From Streptomyces mashuensis (GTDB taxonomy: Bacteria > Actinomycetota > Actinomycetes > Streptomycetales > Streptomycetaceae), in NCBI RefSeq assembly GCF_014654785.1, contig NZ_BNBD01000012.1, positions 114,361 through 178,360 of the forward strand: a DNA stretch of 64,000 nucleotides, written 5' to 3'. This document shows, piece after piece, positions 60,559-64,000 of the stretch. The position numbers and the translations under genes were made by a program. Under the pieces are notes generated by a model. It was given only the letters and a program-made list of their open reading frames with translations. It did no database searches and was not told the origin of the DNA. Each line of letters opens with the position of its first letter. Within the stretch, counting starts at the first letter, position 1.

Positions 60559-62789
60559 CAGCCGGCCGGGTTGCCGGCGCTCACCGCGAACACCGTCCCG
60601 TCCGGCGCCGCCCCGAACACCCTGCCGTCCGCCACCACCGGCGCCGGCAACAACTCCAGGTAGCCGCTCCCCGCCCGCGCAAGACGCGGCGACGTCTGCC
60701 CGAGCAGCGTCCCCCGCGCCGTGTCCACCGCGAGCAGCCGCCCGTCGGCGGCCGAGAAATACAGCCGGTCGTCACCGTCCCCGCCGGCCACCAGCGCCGA
60801 GGCGTTCGCCACCGACGTCTCCATGCGCCACCGCGTACTGCCGTCCCTCATGTCGACGGCCGTCAGCTTGCCGAGCGACGACAGGACGTACACCACGTCG
60901 CCGCGCGCCGTCACGCTCATCGCCTCCGCCGCCGGCGTGAGCCGCACCCGCCGCTCCCGCCCGCGCCCGTCCACCGACGGATCGAAACGGACCACCGCCG
61001 AGACACGCGACTGCGCGTCGGTCTGCGACAGGTAGAGCACGCCCCCGGGCCCCGTGCCGACCGTCGTCAGGGTGCCCTCGGCCGTCCACTGCCACAGCGT
61101 CGTCCCCTTCACGGCATCGACGGCCACCACATGCGTCCCCCGCCCGTCGGGCGTCGGCGCCACGGCGTAAGCGGCACCGCCACGGCCGTACGACGAGAAG
61201 ACGGGCTTGATGCCGCCCGGCAGCACGTGCCGCCGCCACAGCTCCCTGTTCGACGCCCCGTCCACGGCCGTGACCGTCCCGTCGCCACCGACCAGCAGCA
61301 CCACGTCCCCCGCGTGGTACACCCGGCCGCCGTACGGCGACACGTCCCGCGTCCACCGCGGCTCGCCGCCCGCCCGGTCCAGCGCCACCAGCTCCGTCTT
61401 GTCCGGCGACAGCGCGTGCACCAGCCCACCCGACACCACGGGCGCGCTCGGCGCCCCGCCACCCGGCCGCCGCGCCACGCCCTCGCGCCGCCACAGCACC
61501 TTGCCGGACACGGCGTCGAGGCGCGCCGCGTGCACCCCGCGCGCGGCACAGTAGAGAGCGCCCTCGGAGTACGAACAGAAACCGGCCCGCACCTCGCCGT
61601 TCCCCGCCGCGTCGGCCGCCACGGACGCCTCCCACGGCCGCCAGGCCGAACCGGCGGCCGTCGGACGCGTCACCAGCGGCTCCCGCCCCAGGCCACCCAC
61701 CGCGTCCAGCGCCCAGACGGCACCCGCCACAAGCGCTGCCACGACGACCGACCCACCGGCGAGAACGACCCAGCGGGTACGGACACGGAGGCGGGGCCGG
61801 GGACGGGAAGCCGGGGCGGGGGTCTCTTCGGGGGACTGAGCGGGGGTCCGTTCGGGGGCCGGGGGCTCCGGGGCAGGTGCCGGGAGATCCGCGGCGTGCT
61901 CCCCAGAGGCGGACGACAGCGACGCCGGCGGCGACAGCGCTGACAACGACGACAGCATCGCCATGACGGCGTCCGGCGTCGGACGGTCCGCCGGCTCCTT
62001 CGCCAGGCACGCGCGGAGCACCGGGACGAGATCCTCCGGCACGCCCGTCAGGTCGGGCTCGTCGTGCACCACCTGGTACGCGACGATGTACGGGCTCTCC
62101 GACTCGAAGGGCCCCCGCCCCGTCGCCGCGTGCACGAGCACCGACGCCAGCGCGAACACGTCCGCTGCCGGCCCCACCTCGCGCGGCCGCTGGAACTGCT
62201 CCGGCGCCATGAACGGCGGCGTGCCGATCAGCTTGCCCGTCTCGGTGCGCACCTCGGCGCCCCGGCTGCCGTACGAACGCGAGATGCCGAAGTCGATGAC
62301 CTTCGGGCCGTCCTCGGCCAGCAGGACGTTGCTGGGCTTGAGGTCCCGGTGCACGACACCGGCGCGGTGGATGTCGCGCAGCGCCTCGGCCAGCCCGGCC
62401 GCCAGTCGCCGCACCTCGGGGGCGCTCAGCGGGCCGCCCTCCCGGACGCGCTCGGAGAGCGTCGGGCCGGCGATGTGGAGCGTCGCCATCCAGGGCCGCG
62501 GCGCGTCGGGGTCGGCGTCGACGACCGGTGCCGTGAACGCCCCGCTCACCCGCCGCGCGGCCGCCACCTCCTGCCGGAACCGCGCACGGAACTCCGGGTC
62601 GGCGGCATGCTCGGCGTGCACCACCTTGACGGCCAGGCGCAGCCCGGAGGCCGACCTCGCCAGGTGCACGACGCCCATGCCGCCCGAGCCGAGGCGGCCC
62701 TCCAGGCGGTACCGGCCGGCGTACCGCGGCACGTCCGCGTCCGCGGCCGCTCCCGTCTCGCCGTCGCTTGCCCTGCGCAGTGGCGGCAC
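60552..62789 (-). CDS. Membrane Ser/Thr protein kinase with extracytoplasmic PQQ-like propeller
   Basis: 745 residues. The Hanks-type kinase domain (25-275) has the glycine loop LGSGGMGVVHLAR, catalytic HRDLKPSN and DFGIS; all key residues are present. A Pro/Ala juxtamembrane segment and one helix (about 338-362) lead to a C-terminal beta-propeller of PQQ-like repeats (SGKVLWRREG, GGEPRWTRDV, SNRELWRRHV, GSTRWRMET) outside the cell. The propeller likely binds a ligand or protein and controls the kinase. GTG 62789 start. Confidence 0.9.
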   Translation of the reverse strand: MPPLRRASDGETGAAADADVPRYAGRYRLEGRLGSGGMGVVHLARSASGLRLAVKVVHAEHAADPEFRARFRQEVAAARRVSGAFTAPVVDADPDAPRPWMATLHIAGPTLSERVREGGPLSAPEVRRLAAGLAEALRDIHRAGVVHRDLKPSNVLLAEDGPKVIDFGISRSYGSRGAEVRTETGKLIGTPPFMAPEQFQRPREVGPAADVFALASVLVHAATGRGPFESESPYIVAYQVVHDEPDLTGVPEDLVPVLRACLAKEPADRPTPDAVMAMLSSLSALSPPASLSSASGEHAADLPAPAPEPPAPERTPAQSPEETPAPASRPRPRLRVRTRWVVLAGGSVVVAALVAGAVWALDAVGGLGREPLVTRPTAAGSAWRPWEASVAADAAGNGEVRAGFCSYSEGALYCAARGVHAARLDAVSGKVLWRREGVARRPGGGAPSAPVVSGGLVHALSPDKTELVALDRAGGEPRWTRDVSPYGGRVYHAGDVVLLVGGDGTVTAVDGASNRELWRRHVLPGGIKPVFSSYGRGGAAYAVAPTPDGRGTHVVAVDAVKGTTLWQWTAEGTLTTVGTGPGGVLYLSQTDAQSRVSAVVRFDPSVDGRGRERRVRLTPAAEAMSVTARGDVVYVLSSLGKLTAVDMRDGSTRWRMETSVANASALVAGGDGDDRLYFSAADGRLLAVDTARGTLLGQTSPRLARAGSGYLELLPAPVVADGRVFGAAPDGTVFAVSAGNPAGWR

Positions 62790-62907
62790 GGTCCCACCCC
62801 CAAGTCACCCGACCCGGAGAGTAATCGATGGGCCCCGGGCGGCAGCGGAAGGCGTACGGCGCGTTGCTAGCCTGCGCATGACATTCGCAGACGACGGGGG
62901 AGAAACC

Positions 62908-63159
62908 ATGGCGACCTACCCGATCGCGCCCGGCTACCAGGTCAACGTCCGCCGCGGTCCGAGCACCGACAGTGAGGTCGTCCGGGTCCTCCCGCAGGGC
63001 TCCAGCGTCAGCATCCGCTGCCAGACGCACGGCGAGACCGTCTCCGGCCCCTGCGGCACCAGCGACATATGGGACTGCATCGCCCCGGGGCAGTACGTCT
63101 CCGACACGTACGTGAAGACGGGCAGCAGTGGCTTCGTCGCGGACCGCTGCTCCGGCTGA
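62908..63159 (+). CDS. Small SH3-like (SH3b) protein
   Basis: 83 residues: YQVNVRRGPSTDSEVVRVLPQGSSVSIRCQ is the bacterial SH3 pattern, with four cysteines (RCQTHG, GPCGTS, WDCIAP, DRCSG) that could form two disulfides. No classical signal peptide is seen. GGGGGAG lies 5 nt before ATG 62908; ATG 62878, 4 nt after a TAGCCT hexamer, is an in-frame alternative. It is divergent from the propeller kinase. Confidence 0.75.
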   Translation: MATYPIAPGYQVNVRRGPSTDSEVVRVLPQGSSVSIRCQTHGETVSGPCGTSDIWDCIAPGQYVSDTYVKTGSSGFVADRCSG

Positions 63160-63199
63160 CGCCCGGCCGGCCCACGGCGCCGTCTCCGATAATCGAGAC

Positions 63200-63772
63200 A
63201 TGAGCGGAAATGGCAGCGGCGGTAGCGGCAGCAGCAGCGGCAGCAACGGTACGGGTGCGGGCGAGACCGTTCCGGACACCGGCCCCCGGCCGGAACCGAT
63301 CCGCTTCTTCGGCACAACCTGGCTCCACCACGACGGCGGCTACGCGTTGCGCCGCGCCGGAGTCGCGGCCGGCGCCCTGGTGGCGGCAGCCGCGGGCGCC
63401 TTCGTCCTGCGGCTCGGCTACCAGGGGCTGACCATCGCCCAGGTGGGCGGCGTCGTGAACGCGCTGGTCGTCGTCGGCTTCGCCATCTGCAGCGCGCTGG
63501 CCTTCCGGCGCACCTGGGAGGGGTTCGGCCGGCGCCGCGAGGCAACGAGCGAGGCCGACGCGGCCGCGGAGCGGTCGATGCACAGCCTGATGATGATCGG
63601 CTTCATCGGCACCCTGCTCGCCTACTTCTTCCGGTGCTTCGCCGAAGCCCCGGGCGAGGGCCTCCACCGCCGGGAGTACGAGGAGGCCGTCGCCCGCCAC
63701 CAGCGCCGCCGCGCCGCACGTACGGGCAACCCTGCCGCACGAGGGTCCAAGCGGCGGCGCAAGCACCCCTGA
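63200..63772 (+). CDS. Three-helix membrane protein of unknown function
   Basis: 190 residues. A disordered Ser/Gly-rich start, helices at about 52-72, 80-102 and 130-150, and a strongly basic C-terminal tail (RRRAARTG to KRRRKHP). No family recognised. GATAAT (63188-63193) ends 6 nt before ATG 63200, so a leaderless mRNA is likely. It is the last gene before the rrn-type leader. Confidence 0.7.
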   Translation: MSGNGSGGSGSSSGSNGTGAGETVPDTGPRPEPIRFFGTTWLHHDGGYALRRAGVAAGALVAAAAGAFVLRLGYQGLTIAQVGGVVNALVVVGFAICSALAFRRTWEGFGRRREATSEADAAAERSMHSLMMIGFIGTLLAYFFRCFAEAPGEGLHRREYEEAVARHQRRRAARTGNPAARGSKRRRKHP

Positions 63773-64000
63773 ACGTCGTGTAGAGTTCTCCGAGTTGCCA
63801 GCCAGTCGGCGGCGTCACCACTTCAGCAAGAACCCCGAACGGGATGCATTCCGGCCTGCCCGGAATTGCGGAACGGACTTCGATTTGAGAAGTCCCGGGG
63901 AAAACCGCTAAAGTAGTGATCACGCCGGAAGGCGCGAAACACCCCGCTCCAACAGGGGGCCGGAAACGGAATCCGAACCGGAAACGGAACGGAAAACGGA
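63773..64000 (+). promoter_or_regulatory. Probable rRNA operon promoter and leader region
   Basis: The 228 bp to the right edge are non-coding and locally AT-richer. TTGAGA (63885-63890) and TAAAGT (63909-63914), 18 bp apart, form a good promoter; TAGAGT at 63781 may be an upstream one. Downstream, GATCACGCCGGAAGGCGC and the repeated CGGAAACGGAA blocks match the leader that precedes 16S rRNA genes in streptomycetes. The 16S gene itself is outside the window. Confidence 0.65.
63885..63914 (+). promoter_or_regulatory. Principal-sigma-type promoter of the rrn leader
   Basis: TTGAGA -35, 18-bp spacer, TAAAGT -10. Transcription would start near 63921 and run off the right edge. Confidence 0.6.

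Overview
This is a roughly 72% GC Streptomyces chromosome segment. The evidence is high-GC third codon positions, many GTG starts, ATGA/GTGA gene overlaps, leaderless-type promoters, and marker genes (lsr2, clpC, sigE-cseABC, radA-disA) with the sequences and order expected of the genus. The window looks like conserved chromosomal core. It contains one defence-type accessory island, and its right edge appears to enter the leader of a ribosomal RNA operon. No mobile element, CRISPR array, tRNA or rRNA body was recognised.

Layout. 1-9.6 kb: an exporter fragment, ppa and dacB (divergent), a DUF2342 zinc protease, tilS, hpt, ftsH and folE. 9.7-12.9 kb: a divergent pair, a membrane esterase and an aminoacyl-phosphatidylglycerol synthase-like protein. 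13-16.2 kb: the folate operon folP, an NTF2-like gene, folB, folK and a small membrane protein. 16.2-19.9 kb: a glycine betaine/choline-type ABC importer, with the ATPase divergent from two permeases and a lipoprotein. 20-23.3 kb: a coiled-coil protein facing a stand-alone nuoD that overlaps an NDUFAF7-like methyltransferase gene. 23.4-26.8 kb: a NarL-type two-component pair and an ArsR-like regulator with a clear operator. 26.8-32.2 kb: the cofactor operon DUF2520-panC-nadB-nadC-coaX. 32.3-36.1 kb: small proteins, a BlaI-like regulator, argA and lsr2. 36.6-39.1 kb: clpC. 39.2-42.8 kb: a trypco2 gene followed by a trypsin-NACHT-LRR gene, the most interesting system here. 43.1-47.2 kb: an M23 peptidase and the sigE-cseA-cseB-cseC envelope-stress operon. 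47.4-52.6 kb: mutY, two unknowns, disA and radA. 52.9-54.9 kb: an unusual sigma-like/zinc-finger/membrane/BACON fusion. 54.9-60.5 kb: a cysteine-rich protein, a Ppx/GppA phosphatase, a sugar isomerase-like gene with a TetR regulator, and ilvD. 60.5-63.8 kb: a Ser/Thr kinase with an extracellular propeller, an SH3-like protein and a membrane protein. 63.8-64 kb: rrn-type promoter and leader sequence.

How the genes work together. Much of the window serves cofactor supply (folate, CoA, NAD), proteostasis (FtsH, ClpC), genome maintenance (MutY, RadA, DisA) and envelope sensing (SigE/Cse, D,D-carboxypeptidase, M23, kinase). Many genes end in strong hairpins, and three convergent 3' ends carry 8-bp-type repeats with a TGA in each copy. 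At least fourteen genes have a -10-like hexamer ending 6-7 nt before the start codon, which predicts leaderless transcripts. Start choices and functions rest on reading the sequence and on family knowledge; nothing was searched.
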